DNA of 64,000 nt from Sphingomonas sp. (GTDB taxonomy: Bacteria; Pseudomonadota; Alphaproteobacteria; Sphingomonadales; Sphingomonadaceae): assembly GCF_025353885.1 (NCBI RefSeq), contig NZ_JANXNX010000113.1:1-64000 (forward strand), in the 5' to 3' direction. The position numbers and the translations under genes were made by a program. Of this stretch, positions 9,975 through 19,666 are shown in pieces. The notes below the pieces were generated by a model. The model was not told the DNA's origin. It worked only from the letters and a program-made list of their open reading frames with translations, and did not search any database. Within the stretch, counting starts at the first letter, position 1. Every line of letters starts with the position of its first letter.

Positions 9975-11282
9975 ATGACCAGCGAAACGGAGCGCCGCAA
10001 TCTGCCGCCGCTATCGCTGCACATCCCCGAGCCTAATTATCGCCCGGGCGATACTGCTGATTTTTCGAACATTGAAATTCCGGCTGCCGGAATAACCCCG
10101 CGTCCGGATAGCGCGGCTCCTGCGGGCACAATGCGCGAGATGGTCTACGGACTCGTACGTGTGCTTGATGACGATGGGGTGGCAGTTGGACCGTGGGACC
10201 CACGCCTGAAGCCGGAGCGCCTGCGGGCCATGCTGCGCGCATTGGCGCTGACCCGGGCGTTCGATGAGCGGATGTTTCGTGCGCAGCGTCAGGGCAAGAC
10301 AAGCTTTTATATGAAGTCGACCGGAGAAGAGGCCGTTGCGGTGGCGGCGACGTTCGCGCTCGATCGGGAGGACATGTGCTTTCCGTCGTACCGGCAGCAG
10401 GGGATATTGATCGCCCGCGACTGGTCGCTGGTCGATATGATGAACCAGATTTATTCAAACAAGGCCGACCGGTTAAAGGGTCGTCAGATGCCGATCATGT
10501 ATTCGACGCGGGAGGGGGCGTTCTTTTCGATCTCCGGCAACCTTGCAACGCAATATCCGCAGGCGGTCGGCTGGGCGATGGCGAGCGCGGCCAAGGGCGA
10601 CACCAAGATTGCAGCAACCTGGTGCGGAGAGGGGTCGACGGCAGAGGGCGATTTCCACTCGGCCTGTATGTTCGCGACCGTCTATCGCGCGCCAGTGGTT
10701 CTCAACGTGGTGAACAACCAATGGGCGATTTCGTCGTTTGCCGGTTTCGCGGGCGGCGATGAGACGACCTTTGCCGCGCGTGCCGTGGGCTATGGCATGG
10801 CCGGGTTGCGGGTCGACGGGAACGATCCGCTTGCCGTCTATGCCGCAACGGCTTGGGCCGCCGAACGTGCGCGAACCAATCATGGACCAACGCTCATTGA
10901 GCATTTCACGTTTCGGGCAGAGGGTCACTCGACCTCCGATGATCCGTCGCAATATCGCTCCGCCGATGAAGGCGCGCACTGGCCCCTGGGCGATCCGATC
11001 GCGCGGTTGAAACTGCACCTGATCGGTCTGGGCGAGTGGTCGGAGGAGCAGCACAGCGCACAGGACCTTGAACTGGCCGAACTGGTGAAAGCTTCGGCTA
11101 AGGAAGCCGAAAAAAACGGTGTGCTGGGGCACGGGATGCATCAGCCTTTCGAGACGATGTTTGAGGATGTGTTCGAAGAAATGCCGTGGCACCTAAAGGA
11201 ACAGTCGGCTCAGATGGCGGCTGAACGCACTCGCAAATGGCCTGACAAACAATCTCGGCCAGAGTCGGGGACATCGGTCTGA
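9975..11282 (+). CDS. bkdA1: Branched-chain 2-oxoacid dehydrogenase E1 alpha subunit
   Basis: ThDP-dependent decarboxylase subunit of the complex that converts the 2-oxoacids of Val, Leu and Ile to branched acyl-CoAs. The 435-residue sequence has the FYMKSTGEEAVAVAAT and CFPSYRQQG blocks, the ThDP/Mg motif starting GEGSTAEGDFH and ending in VVNNQWAIS, and the loop HSTSDDPSQYR typical of BCKDH E1 alpha rather than pyruvate dehydrogenase. AGGAAG lies 7 nt before the ATG. The stop overlaps the E1 beta start as TGATG. First gene of the E1alpha-E1beta-E2 operon; no lpd (E3) gene lies nearby, so E3 must be supplied from elsewhere. A promoter-region inverted repeat lies about 150 bp upstream. Confidence 0.93.
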   Translation: MTSETERRNLPPLSLHIPEPNYRPGDTADFSNIEIPAAGITPRPDSAAPAGTMREMVYGLVRVLDDDGVAVGPWDPRLKPERLRAMLRALALTRAFDERMFRAQRQGKTSFYMKSTGEEAVAVAATFALDREDMCFPSYRQQGILIARDWSLVDMMNQIYSNKADRLKGRQMPIMYSTREGAFFSISGNLATQYPQAVGWAMASAAKGDTKIAATWCGEGSTAEGDFHSACMFATVYRAPVVLNVVNNQWAISSFAGFAGGDETTFAARAVGYGMAGLRVDGNDPLAVYAATAWAAERARTNHGPTLIEHFTFRAEGHSTSDDPSQYRSADEGAHWPLGDPIARLKLHLIGLGEWSEEQHSAQDLELAELVKASAKEAEKNGVLGHGMHQPFETMFEDVFEEMPWHLKEQSAQMAAERTRKWPDKQSRPESGTSV

Positions 11283-12295
11283 TGGCGCGCATGAATATGA
11301 TCGAGGCGATCAACTCGGCGATGGACGTTGCGCTGGCGCGTGATGCCAACGTGACGGTGCTGGGCGAGGATGTCGGTTTCTTTGGCGGCGTGTTCCGCGC
11401 GACGGCCGGCCTGCAGGCCAAGCATGGCAAAACCCGCGTCTTCGACACGCCGATCACCGAGTGCGGCATTATTGGTGTCGCGGTCGGGATGGCGGCTTAC
11501 GGCCTGCGCCCGATCCCCGAGATCCAGTTTGCCGACTATATCTACCCTGCGCTCGATCAGCTGGTGAGCGAGGCGGCGCGGCTGCGCTATCGCTCAGCGG
11601 GGGAGTTCCCGATGCCGATCACGGTGCGCTCCCCGTTCGGTGGCGGTATCTTCGGCGGGCAGACTCACAGCCAGTCGCCCGAGGCTATTTTTACCCACGT
11701 CTCGGGGCTGAAGACGGTGGTGCCGTCCACGCCCTATGACGCAAAGGGTCTGTTGCTCGCTAGTATCGAGGACAATGATCCGACGATCTTTTTCGAACCG
11801 AAACGCATCTACAACGGGCCATTCGACGGTCATTACGACCGCCCGGTTTCGCCCTGGGCCAAGCATGAGGGGTCCGAAGTTCCGGAGGGTTATTACACTA
11901 TCCCGCTGGGTAAGGCGGCCATCGTACGCGAAGGGGCCGATGTCACTATCCTGACCTATGGCACCATGGTCCACGTCGCGCGCGCGGCGGTCGAGGAACT
12001 GGGTGTCGATGCCGAAGTGATCGACCTGCGTACACTGGTGCCGCTCGATATCGAAACGATCGAGGCGAGCGTTAAAAAGACCGGGCGTTGCCTGATCGTG
12101 CATGAGGCGACGCGGACTTCGGGCTTTGGTGCCGAGCTGGCAGCGATGGTGCAGGAACGGTGCTTCTACCATCTGGAAGCCCCGGTCGAGCGCGTCACCG
12201 GGTTCGACACCCCCTATCCGCACAGCCTGGAATGGGCATATTTCCCGGGGCCGATCCGAATCGGCATGGCGCTCGAAAAAGTTATGAAGGACTAG
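11282..12295 (+). CDS. bkdA2: Branched-chain 2-oxoacid dehydrogenase E1 beta subunit
   Basis: A 337-residue transketolase-like partner of E1 alpha, completing the alpha2beta2 decarboxylase. Diagnostic stretches are VLGEDVGFFGGVFRAT near residue 25, FDTPITECGIIGVAVG, the SPFGGGIFGGQTHSQSPE block that favours BCKDH over PDH, and a C-terminal transketolase domain with VIDLRTLVPLD and the ending PYPHSLEWAYFPG. The start ATG overlaps the upstream TGA by one base, indicating translational coupling. Only 2 nt separate its stop from the E2 start. No odd features were seen. Confidence 0.94.
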   Translation: MARMNMIEAINSAMDVALARDANVTVLGEDVGFFGGVFRATAGLQAKHGKTRVFDTPITECGIIGVAVGMAAYGLRPIPEIQFADYIYPALDQLVSEAARLRYRSAGEFPMPITVRSPFGGGIFGGQTHSQSPEAIFTHVSGLKTVVPSTPYDAKGLLLASIEDNDPTIFFEPKRIYNGPFDGHYDRPVSPWAKHEGSEVPEGYYTIPLGKAAIVREGADVTILTYGTMVHVARAAVEELGVDAEVIDLRTLVPLDIETIEASVKKTGRCLIVHEATRTSGFGAELAAMVQERCFYHLEAPVERVTGFDTPYPHSLEWAYFPGPIRIGMALEKVMKD

Positions 12296-12297
12296 AT

Positions 12298-13587
12298 ATG
12301 GCGCGCTTTATTTTCCGCCTGCCCGACATTGGCGAGGGCATTGCCGAGGCCGAGATCGTCGCATGGCACGTCAAGGTCGGTGACCGTGTCGAAGAAGACG
12401 CGGGCCTGGCCGACATGATGACTGACAAGGCCACGGTCGAGATGGAATCTCCGGTATCGGGCGTGGTCGTCGAGATCGCGGGCGAAGTCGGTGACATGAT
12501 CGCGATCGGCTCGGCCCTTGCAGTGATTGAGGTCGATGATGAGGGAGCCGGGGACGACGGAGCCAGTGACCTTGGTGCGCAAGCGCCGGTTGAAGAGCAG
12601 ACCGACGCTGAAAATCCCGATGCCGCGACCGCCGACCGCTTGGATGCTGCTTCCGAACCCGTTGCCCCGGCACCGCGTCCGGCAGCGGCGGCCCCGATCG
12701 AGGTCCAGCAGACGTCACGTCCTGGTGAACACGAGTCCGTGTTGGCCTCTCCGGCAGTCCGCGCGCGGGCCAAGGACCTTGCGGTTGACCTGCGCCAGAT
12801 CAAGGCGCGCGAAGGCGGCCGGGTTCGCCACAGCGATCTGGACGCTTACCTCAGCTACACGCAGGGCTATCGTGCAGGCGCAGCAGCGGTGCGTGCCGAC
12901 AAGCCGATCAAGGTCATCGGTATGCGCCGCCGCATCGCCGAGAACATGGCGGCGTCCAAGCGCAACATTCCGCACTTCACCTACGTCGACGAATTCGACG
13001 TTACCGCACTGGAGGCAATGCGGAGCGACCTGAATGCCAATCGCGGTACGCGACCCAAGCTGACCATGCTGCCTTTGCTGATCGTTGCCATTTGCAAGGC
13101 CATCCCCGATTTCCCAATGATCAATGCGCGCTACGATGACGAGGCGGGCGTGGTGACGCGGTATGGGGCGGTGGATCTTGGAATGGCGACCCAGACCGAT
13201 GCTGGACTGATGGTTCCAGTGATCCGGGGCGCGCAGAGCTTGAACGTCTGGCAATTGGCGGGCGAGATCGTCCGACTGGCGGAGGCAGCCCGTTCGGGAA
13301 AGGCCCGATCCGAAGAGCTGTCGGGATCGACATTAACGGTGACATCGCTCGGCCCACTTGGCGGGATAGCGACAACGCCCGTCATCAATCGCCCCGAGGT
13401 TGCGATCATCGGTCCAAACAAGATCGTCGAGCGCCCTGTCATCCGCGACGGGGAAATCGCAATTGCAAAATTGATGAATCTGTCGATCAGCTGCGATCAC
13501 CGGGTTGTCGACGGTTGGGACGCCGCCAATTTCGTGCAGGCCCTCAGGAAATACGTCGAAACACCGGTTTTGCTGTTCGCGGACTAG
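12298..13587 (+). CDS. bkdB: Branched-chain 2-oxoacid dehydrogenase E2 (dihydrolipoyl acyltransferase)
   Basis: Transfers the acyl group from lipoamide to CoA and forms the core of the complex. From the ATG at 12298 the protein is 429 residues: one lipoyl domain (about 1-80) with the modified Lys44 in MTDKATVEME, an Ala/Pro/acidic linker (about 85-145), a peripheral subunit-binding domain (about 149-185) and a catalytic domain ending in SISCDHRVVDG with active-site His401 and Asp405. The reading frame is open farther upstream, but that extension lies inside bkdA2; the downstream ATG begins at the conserved lipoyl-domain start ARFIFRLPDIGEG. Third gene of the operon. Confidence 0.94.
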   Translation: MARFIFRLPDIGEGIAEAEIVAWHVKVGDRVEEDAGLADMMTDKATVEMESPVSGVVVEIAGEVGDMIAIGSALAVIEVDDEGAGDDGASDLGAQAPVEEQTDAENPDAATADRLDAASEPVAPAPRPAAAAPIEVQQTSRPGEHESVLASPAVRARAKDLAVDLRQIKAREGGRVRHSDLDAYLSYTQGYRAGAAAVRADKPIKVIGMRRRIAENMAASKRNIPHFTYVDEFDVTALEAMRSDLNANRGTRPKLTMLPLLIVAICKAIPDFPMINARYDDEAGVVTRYGAVDLGMATQTDAGLMVPVIRGAQSLNVWQLAGEIVRLAEAARSGKARSEELSGSTLTVTSLGPLGGIATTPVINRPEVAIIGPNKIVERPVIRDGEIAIAKLMNLSISCDHRVVDGWDAANFVQALRKYVETPVLLFAD

Positions 13588-13619
13588 TGTTTTTGCGCGT
13601 TGCAGCATAAAGATTGTTA

Positions 13620-14840
13620 ATGTCTGCTCCTGTCAGGGCGCCCGGGCGCGTCGAGTTCATTACGTTGGTCGCCGGGATCATGATGGTCGTGGCGTTCGCT
13701 ATTGATTCCATGCTGCCCGCCCTCCCGGCGATTGCCCATACGCTGGGCGTGACGATCCCCAACCATCAGCAGTTCGTAATTACCGCGTTCATGATCGGTT
13801 TTGGCATATCGCAGTTTTTCGTGGGGACGCTGTCGGACCTATATGGCCGTCGCGGCCTAATGCTCGGCTCGCTGATCGGCTATTCGATCTTCAGCCTTGC
13901 GGCCGCGATTGCGCCGACGTTCGAACTGCTGCTCTTGGCCAGATTTGCCCAGGGGACAGCCGCGGCCGGTGCGCGCGTGCTTGTCGTTTCCGTCGTCCGC
14001 GACCAGTTTGAGGGCAGGGCAATGGCGCAGGTGATGAGCCTGGCATCTGTCGTGTTCATGGCCGCGCCCATCCTGGCCCCGACCATGGGTGCACTCATCA
14101 TCTCCATCGCACCTTGGCGCTGGATATTTATCGTACTGGCGGTCGTTGGCGTGATCCTGTGGACCTGGGTTTTTCTCCGCCTCCCCGAAACGCAGGACGT
14201 ACAGAATCGTAAGGCGATTTCTCGCGCCCAAGTCTTCGAGAGTTTTGGCACCGTCCTTTCGGATCGCCAGTCGATTGGATACACGATTGCCATGACATTC
14301 ATGACCGGCGCGGTTTTTGGTTTCCTGAATTCGGTCCAGCAGATATTCGACCAGGTTTTCAGGCATCCGCAATTTCTGGCGGGCGGCTTCGCCGTTATGG
14401 CCAGCACTATGGCGGTTGCTTCACTGGTGAACTCGCGGATTGTCATGCGCTGGGGAATGCGGCCGATCGGGCATTATGCGCTGGTCGGGTTTACCTTGGT
14501 CGCGGGCATGCATGGATTGGTGGCGCTCTCGGGCCATGAGACGCTGGTCGGTTTCATCGTTATGCAGGCGACCATGATGGGGTGTTTCGCACTGGTGGTG
14601 GGTAACTTCGGGGCTCTGGCGATGGAACATGTTGGCGAAGTTGCTGGTACGGCCAGTTCGGTACAGGGCTCATTCTCGACGATATTGGGGGCGGCTGGCG
14701 GCGGTTTGGTCGGTCAGTTCTTCAATGGCTCGACCGTTCCGCTCTATCTTGCCTCGACATTGTTCGGGGCGGCAGCGTTGGCCGCCGTCTATATCGCCGA
14801 ACGGGGCAAGTTGTTCACGTCGCACGTCGTCGCGGCGTAA
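13620..14840 (+). CDS. MFS drug-resistance exporter, Bcr/CflA type
   Basis: A 406-residue inner-membrane protein with about 12 hydrophobic segments. The loop after helix 2 holds a good MFS motif A (GTLSDLYGRRGLM), and ARFAQGTAAAGARVL resembles the helix 4 motif of DHA1 proton antiporters such as Bcr/CflA. It probably exports a small hydrophobic drug or metabolite; the substrate cannot be assigned. The ATG at 13620 is preferred over an in-frame TTG at 13614; neither has a strong ribosome binding site. It follows the bkd operon after 32 bp with no visible terminator and is followed by the EVE gene after 10 bp, so read-through is possible. Confidence 0.85.
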   Translation: MSAPVRAPGRVEFITLVAGIMMVVAFAIDSMLPALPAIAHTLGVTIPNHQQFVITAFMIGFGISQFFVGTLSDLYGRRGLMLGSLIGYSIFSLAAAIAPTFELLLLARFAQGTAAAGARVLVVSVVRDQFEGRAMAQVMSLASVVFMAAPILAPTMGALIISIAPWRWIFIVLAVVGVILWTWVFLRLPETQDVQNRKAISRAQVFESFGTVLSDRQSIGYTIAMTFMTGAVFGFLNSVQQIFDQVFRHPQFLAGGFAVMASTMAVASLVNSRIVMRWGMRPIGHYALVGFTLVAGMHGLVALSGHETLVGFIVMQATMMGCFALVVGNFGALAMEHVGEVAGTASSVQGSFSTILGAAGGGLVGQFFNGSTVPLYLASTLFGAAALAAVYIAERGKLFTSHVVAA

Positions 14841-14850
14841 GGGACAGGTC

Positions 14851-15261
14851 ATGGCATATTGGTTGATCAAGTCCGAACCGCATAAATACTCCTGGCAGGA
14901 TTTGATGCGCGATGGCCGGACGGTCTGGGACGGCGTCCGTAATCATACTGCAGCGATCAACCTGCGCACGATGAAAGTCGGCGACCAGGCGCTGTTTTAT
15001 CACAGTAATGAGGGCAAAGAGGCGGTAGGGATCGTCGGGATCGTCCGAGAACATTATCTCGATCCAAGCGATGAAGCCAAACGGTTCCCTGCGGTCGACG
15101 TTACACCGGTGAAGACGCTGGCGAACCCGGTCACTTTGGCAGCGATCAAAGCCGACCCATTTTTTGTCGAGTTCGATCTGGTTCGCCAATCCCGGCTTTC
15201 GGTGGCATCAGTCGGTCAGGCTCATTGGGACAGGATGATGAAGATGGCCGATGATGTTTGA
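14851..15261 (+). CDS. EVE domain-containing protein
   Basis: A 136-residue protein made of a single EVE (PUA-like) domain: it begins MAYWLIKSEPHKYSW and continues with WDGVRNHTAAINLRTM and ALFYHSNEGKEAVGIVGI, hallmarks of the family. EVE/YTH-like folds bind modified bases in nucleic acids; the specific role of this housekeeping type is not established. GGGACAGG just before the ATG at 14851 sets the start; the longer open frame overlaps the MFS gene in another phase. It lies 10 bp after the MFS gene and about 50 bp before the RND adaptor. No restriction or defence genes flank it, so a defence role is not suggested by context. Confidence 0.88.
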   Translation: MAYWLIKSEPHKYSWQDLMRDGRTVWDGVRNHTAAINLRTMKVGDQALFYHSNEGKEAVGIVGIVREHYLDPSDEAKRFPAVDVTPVKTLANPVTLAAIKADPFFVEFDLVRQSRLSVASVGQAHWDRMMKMADDV

Positions 15262-15310
15262 TCGGGACAATCCGATTGAAATCGATGCTGCATCACGGCA
15301 AAGGTCGTCG

Positions 15311-16489
15311 ATGCGTTTCCTTCTTCTTGCAAATGTCCTCATGCTCGCGGCGTGCTCAAAGGCTGCTCCGCCGCCGCCGCAAACCCCGCAGGTATCGGTC
15401 GTTGCGCCCCTGCAACGGGACGTGGTCGACTGGGACGATTATGTCGGTCGCTTCGAAGCCGTCCAGGATGTCGAGGTTCGCCCGCGAATTTCGGGGAACG
15501 TCCAGAGCGTATTGTTCAGGGAAGGGGTCGAGGTTCACAAGGGCCAGGCGCTGTTCGTGATTGACCCGCGCCCGTATCAGGCAGCGCTCCAGCAGGCCCG
15601 TGCCGATCTAGCCAAGGCGCAAGCGCTGGTTACCAACAACCGCTCCGAGCTCGCGCGTGCCCAGAAATTGATCGATGCCCAAGCCATCAGCCGCGAGGAG
15701 TTTGAGACCAAGCAGGCCAATCTTCGTAGCGGTTCGGCCGACGTCGCGGCCGCGCGTGCGAATGTCGATTCGAAGGCGCTCGATGTTTCGTTCACGATCG
15801 TGCGTTCGCCGATCGATGGCCGCATTTCCGACAAGAAAGTATCCACCGGCACCTATGTTGCGGGTGGCACGACTGTCCTGACTCGGATTGTATCGGTTAG
15901 CCCGATCCGCTTCGCCTTTGACGGGGCGGAAAGCTTTTATCTAAAGTATATCCGGCAGGCGCGCGAGGGCGAGCGCAAGTCTTCGCGCTACGCTCCCAAT
16001 CCCGTCGATATCCAGCTTGCCGATGAAAAAGGGTATCGCTGGCACGGCCGGATGCAGTTTGTCGATAATGCCATCGACCCGCAGTCCGGCACCATTCGGG
16101 CCCATGCGCTCGTGACAAACCCGGATGGTTTCCTAGTGCCCGGGATGTTCGGGCGCGCACGCCTGCTCGGTTCGGGCAGTTATCACGCGATGCTGGTTCC
16201 CGACGAGGCTATCGTGACCGACCAGACCCGCAGGTTTGTTTATGTCATCGGGCGTGACGGCAAGACGGTGCAGCGCCCTGTCGAAACCGGGCCGTTGGTC
16301 GAGGGGTTGCGGGTCATTCGCGAAGGCATCGCGCCGACCGATAAGGTAGTGATCGATGGACTGGCACAGTTGCGACCAGGCGTCGCCGTGAAGGCCAACA
16401 CCGTCAAACTGAAGCCGCGCGCCACCGACGACGCGCCGACGTCGACGCCCCTCAGCACGCCGCCGGCGTCCGAAGCGACGGCGCGTTAA
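15311..16489 (+). CDS. RND efflux periplasmic adaptor (membrane fusion lipoprotein)
   Basis: A 392-residue HlyD/AcrA-type adaptor linking the RND pump to the outer-membrane channel. The N terminus MRFLLLANVLMLAACSKA is a lipoprotein signal with a lipobox LAAC, which fixes the start at 15311, preceded by AAAGG. It has a biotinyl/lipoyl-like half (VRPRISGNVQSVLFREG), an alpha hairpin with coiled-coil heptads at about residues 85-165 and a beta-barrel domain (FVDNAIDPQSGTIRAHA). The end is Pro/Thr-rich. It is followed after 6 bp by the pump gene and belongs to a three-gene efflux operon similar in plan to mexAB-oprM and ttgABC. No local regulator is seen. Confidence 0.92.
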   Translation: MRFLLLANVLMLAACSKAAPPPPQTPQVSVVAPLQRDVVDWDDYVGRFEAVQDVEVRPRISGNVQSVLFREGVEVHKGQALFVIDPRPYQAALQQARADLAKAQALVTNNRSELARAQKLIDAQAISREEFETKQANLRSGSADVAAARANVDSKALDVSFTIVRSPIDGRISDKKVSTGTYVAGGTTVLTRIVSVSPIRFAFDGAESFYLKYIRQAREGERKSSRYAPNPVDIQLADEKGYRWHGRMQFVDNAIDPQSGTIRAHALVTNPDGFLVPGMFGRARLLGSGSYHAMLVPDEAIVTDQTRRFVYVIGRDGKTVQRPVETGPLVEGLRVIREGIAPTDKVVIDGLAQLRPGVAVKANTVKLKPRATDDAPTSTPLSTPPASEATAR

Positions 16490-16495
16490 AGCGCC

Positions 16496-19400
16496 ATGAA
16501 GTTTCCGCATTTCTTTATCGACCGCCCCATATTTGCGGCGGTGCTGTCGATCCTGATCGTAATCGTCGGCGCGATCGCATACCCCTCGCTGCCGGTATCT
16601 CAATACCCGGAAATCGCGCCACCGACGGTCGTGGTGTCGGCGACATATCCTGGCGCAACCGCGGAAACACTGGCCGAAACGATCGCCGCGCCGCTCGAGG
16701 AATCGATCAACGGTGTCGAGAACATGATTTATATGCAGTCGTCGTCGACCGGCGATGGCAATGTGGCGATCACTGTCACGTTCAAGGCGGGGACCAACGT
16801 CGATCAGGCGCAAGTCCTGGTGCAGAACCGTGTCGCCACCGCAGAGCCCCGGCTGCCTGCAGAAGTCCGCCTGGTCGGCGTTACAGTGCGTAAGAACTCG
16901 CCCGACCTGCTGATGGTCATGAACATGTATTCGCCCGATAAGTCGCTGACCCAGCAATATGTCGCAAACTATGCCACGCTTCAGGTTGTCGATCGCCTGA
17001 GCCGCGTGCCCGGTGTCGGCGGCGTGCGGATCATCGGCGGACGTGATTATAACATGCGGATCTGGATCGATCCGGATTCCGCGGCGGCGCATGACCTGAC
17101 CGTCGACGAGATTATCGCCGCTGTTCGCGCGCAGAATGTCCAGGTCGCGGCGGGATCGATCGGGCAGGCTCCCTTCAACCAAGGCGGAACCGCTTTCCAG
17201 CTCGGTATCCAGACCCAGGGGCGTTTGACCACGCCCAAGCAATTCGGCGAAATTGTCCTGAAGCGCGACGACCAGAGCCGGATGACGCGACTGCGCGACG
17301 TTGCGCGCATCGAACTGGGAGCGCAGGATTATGGTACCAACGCCTATTCCAACGCGTTTCCGTCGGCGGGCATTGCGATTACGCAGTTGCCGGGTTCGAA
17401 TGCGCTGACGACCGCCGATGCAGTCCAAGAGGAAATGGTCGAAATCGGCAAGAGCTTCCCGCCGGGACTGATTTACAAGATTCCGTACAATCCGACCGAG
17501 TATATCAGCGCTTCGATCGATGCCGTCGAGCATACTTTGTTCGAGGCTATCGTGCTGGTGGCGCTCGTCGTTCTTTTGTTTCTGCAAAGCTGGCGGGCGT
17601 CGCTGATCCCGATCATCGCCATCCCGATCTCGCTGGTCGGCAGTTTCGCGGCGATGGCGGCGTTCGGATTTTCGCTCAACAACCTGTCGTTGTTCGGGCT
17701 AGTGCTAGCTATTGGCATCGTCGTCGATGATGCCATCGTCGTCGTCGAAAACATCGAGCGATTGATGGACGAGGAAGGGCTGTCCCCCAAAGATGCCGCG
17801 CACAAGACCATGGACGAGGTTTCGGGCGCACTGATCGCCATTGCCCTGGTGCTGTGCGGCGTGTTCATCCCAACCGCTTTTATCCCGGGGATATCGGGTG
17901 CGTTCTACAAGCAATTCGCCCTAACCATCGTCGCGGCTACCGCAATATCGGCCTTCGTATCGCTGACCCTGTCGCCGGCGCTGGCGGCAATTATCCTGAA
18001 GCCACAAAGCGAGCATGAGCCCGCCGCGGGATGGCGCGGCGCTCCGGGAAGATTTGCTCGCGGCTTCAATCGTGGATTTGAACGACTGTCGGCCCGTTAT
18101 GGCAGGCTGACCGCGCGGTTGGTCAGGATGCTGGGCATGATCGCGGTGGCCTATGTCCTGTTGCTGTGCGTAGCGGGGTGGCGTTTCTATGCGACTCCGA
18201 CCGGGTTTATCCCGGCGCAGGATCAGGGTTACCTGATCGGTGTGGTGCAGTTGCCGCCGGGCAGTTCGCTCCAGCGCACGGACGAGATCGTGCAGAAGGC
18301 TGCGGCGATTGCGCGCCAAAACCCTAATGTTAAGGACACGATCGCTTTTGCCGGGTTCGACGGAGCCACCTTTACCACCGCGCCCAATGCGGCGGCGATC
18401 TTCGTCACGCTGCAGCCGTTCGGGACGCGCAAGGCGACCGGGGACGCGATCGCCATCCAACTGCGCAAGTCGCTCGGGGCGATCACTGCCGGTAATATCC
18501 TGGTGGTCGCACCGCCGCCCGTGCGCGGCATAGGCACCGGCGGCGGCTTCAAGATGATGCTCGAGGACCGGTCTGGCGCGGGCTATCCGGCGCTCGAGCA
18601 GGTCGCCTTGAAAATGATGGGCGCAGCGCATGCGGAGCCGGGGCTGACGTCGGTCTTTTCACCGTTCAACACCCGAACCCCGCGCCTGTTCGCGGAGGTC
18701 GACCGTGAGCGCGCCGAACAGATGGGGGTGCCGGTCCAGAACGTCTTCTCGACGCTGGGGACCTATCTGGGTTCGTCCTATATCAACGACTTCAACTTTC
18801 TCGGGCGCACATTTCGCGTTACAGCACAGGCGGACGCGCCCTATCGCGACGACATCGGGGACATCGGTCGCCTGAAGACGCGGTCGGCAAGCGGGGCGAT
18901 GGTGCCGCTATCGGCGGTCATGACCCTGAAGAACGACAGCGGCCCCTATCGAGTCGTCCGTTACAACCTGTACCCGGCCGCCGAATTGCAGGGCGACACG
19001 ACGCACGGTTATTCATCGGGTCAGTCCCTTGCCAAGATGGCAGAGCTGGCAGGCGCCAACCTGCCGTCCGGTTTTACTTACGAGTGGACTGAGCTCGCCT
19101 TTCAGCAACAACAGGCGGGCAATACTGCCGCGCTGGTCTTCGCGCTGGCCGTGGTGTTCGTGTTCCTGCTGCTGGCCGCGCAATATGAAAGCCTGGTTCT
19201 GCCCCTCGCGGTAATCCTTATCGTGCCCATGTGCCTGCTCGCCGCGATCGTCGGCATCGGGATCATGGGACGCGACAATAATATTTTGACACAGATCGGA
19301 CTGGTCGTACTGATCGGACTGGCGGCCAAGAACGCTATCCTGATCGTCGAATTTGCGCGGCAGGGCGAGGATGAAGGGCTGGGACCGCGCGAGGCCGCCG

Positions 19401-19666
19401 AACGTGCGGCGCACCAGCGCCTGCGACCGATCCTGATGACGTCGATCGCCTTCATCCTTGGCGTGTTGCCCCTGGTAATCGCCAGCGGAGCCGGTGCCGA
19501 AATGCGGCAGGCTTTGGGAATCGCGGTCTTCTTCGGGATGGTTGGGGTAACTATTTTCGGCCTGTTGTTCACGCCGTCATTCTACATCATCAGTCGCAAG
19601 CTTGGCGACCGGGTGAGCGCATGGTCGCGCCGTCGCAAATCTGTCGAAGCGGCGCCAGCAGAATGA
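16496..19666 (+). CDS. RND multidrug efflux permease, AcrB/MexB (HAE1) type
   Basis: A 1056-residue inner-membrane proton/drug antiporter. It begins with the conserved FPHFFIDRPIFAAVLSI, and has 12 predicted membrane helices and two large periplasmic loops. Proton-relay residues are present: the Asp-Asp pair in IVVDDAIVVVENIERLM (helix 4) and the Lys of AKNAILIVEFA (helix 10). The aromatic/hydrophobic pocket loops are consistent with HAE1 pumps that handle amphiphilic drugs rather than metals. Its stop codon overlaps the start of the outer-membrane factor (ATGA). All parts look intact, so the operon should produce a complete tripartite pump. Confidence 0.95.
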   Translation: MKFPHFFIDRPIFAAVLSILIVIVGAIAYPSLPVSQYPEIAPPTVVVSATYPGATAETLAETIAAPLEESINGVENMIYMQSSSTGDGNVAITVTFKAGTNVDQAQVLVQNRVATAEPRLPAEVRLVGVTVRKNSPDLLMVMNMYSPDKSLTQQYVANYATLQVVDRLSRVPGVGGVRIIGGRDYNMRIWIDPDSAAAHDLTVDEIIAAVRAQNVQVAAGSIGQAPFNQGGTAFQLGIQTQGRLTTPKQFGEIVLKRDDQSRMTRLRDVARIELGAQDYGTNAYSNAFPSAGIAITQLPGSNALTTADAVQEEMVEIGKSFPPGLIYKIPYNPTEYISASIDAVEHTLFEAIVLVALVVLLFLQSWRASLIPIIAIPISLVGSFAAMAAFGFSLNNLSLFGLVLAIGIVVDDAIVVVENIERLMDEEGLSPKDAAHKTMDEVSGALIAIALVLCGVFIPTAFIPGISGAFYKQFALTIVAATAISAFVSLTLSPALAAIILKPQSEHEPAAGWRGAPGRFARGFNRGFERLSARYGRLTARLVRMLGMIAVAYVLLLCVAGWRFYATPTGFIPAQDQGYLIGVVQLPPGSSLQRTDEIVQKAAAIARQNPNVKDTIAFAGFDGATFTTAPNAAAIFVTLQPFGTRKATGDAIAIQLRKSLGAITAGNILVVAPPPVRGIGTGGGFKMMLEDRSGAGYPALEQVALKMMGAAHAEPGLTSVFSPFNTRTPRLFAEVDRERAEQMGVPVQNVFSTLGTYLGSSYINDFNFLGRTFRVTAQADAPYRDDIGDIGRLKTRSASGAMVPLSAVMTLKNDSGPYRVVRYNLYPAAELQGDTTHGYSSGQSLAKMAELAGANLPSGFTYEWTELAFQQQQAGNTAALVFALAVVFVFLLLAAQYESLVLPLAVILIVPMCLLAAIVGIGIMGRDNNILTQIGLVVLIGLAAKNAILIVEFARQGEDEGLGPREAAERAAHQRLRPILMTSIAFILGVLPLVIASGAGAEMRQALGIAVFFGMVGVTIFGLLFTPSFYIISRKLGDRVSAWSRRRKSVEAAPAE

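Noticed and set aside
14851-15261. EVE-domain protein as part of a defence system
   Set aside because: It lies between an exporter gene and an efflux operon with no nuclease, methyltransferase or McrB-like partner.
16133-17587. 484-codon minus-strand open frame
   Set aside because: Antisense shadow of the RND adaptor and permease genes.
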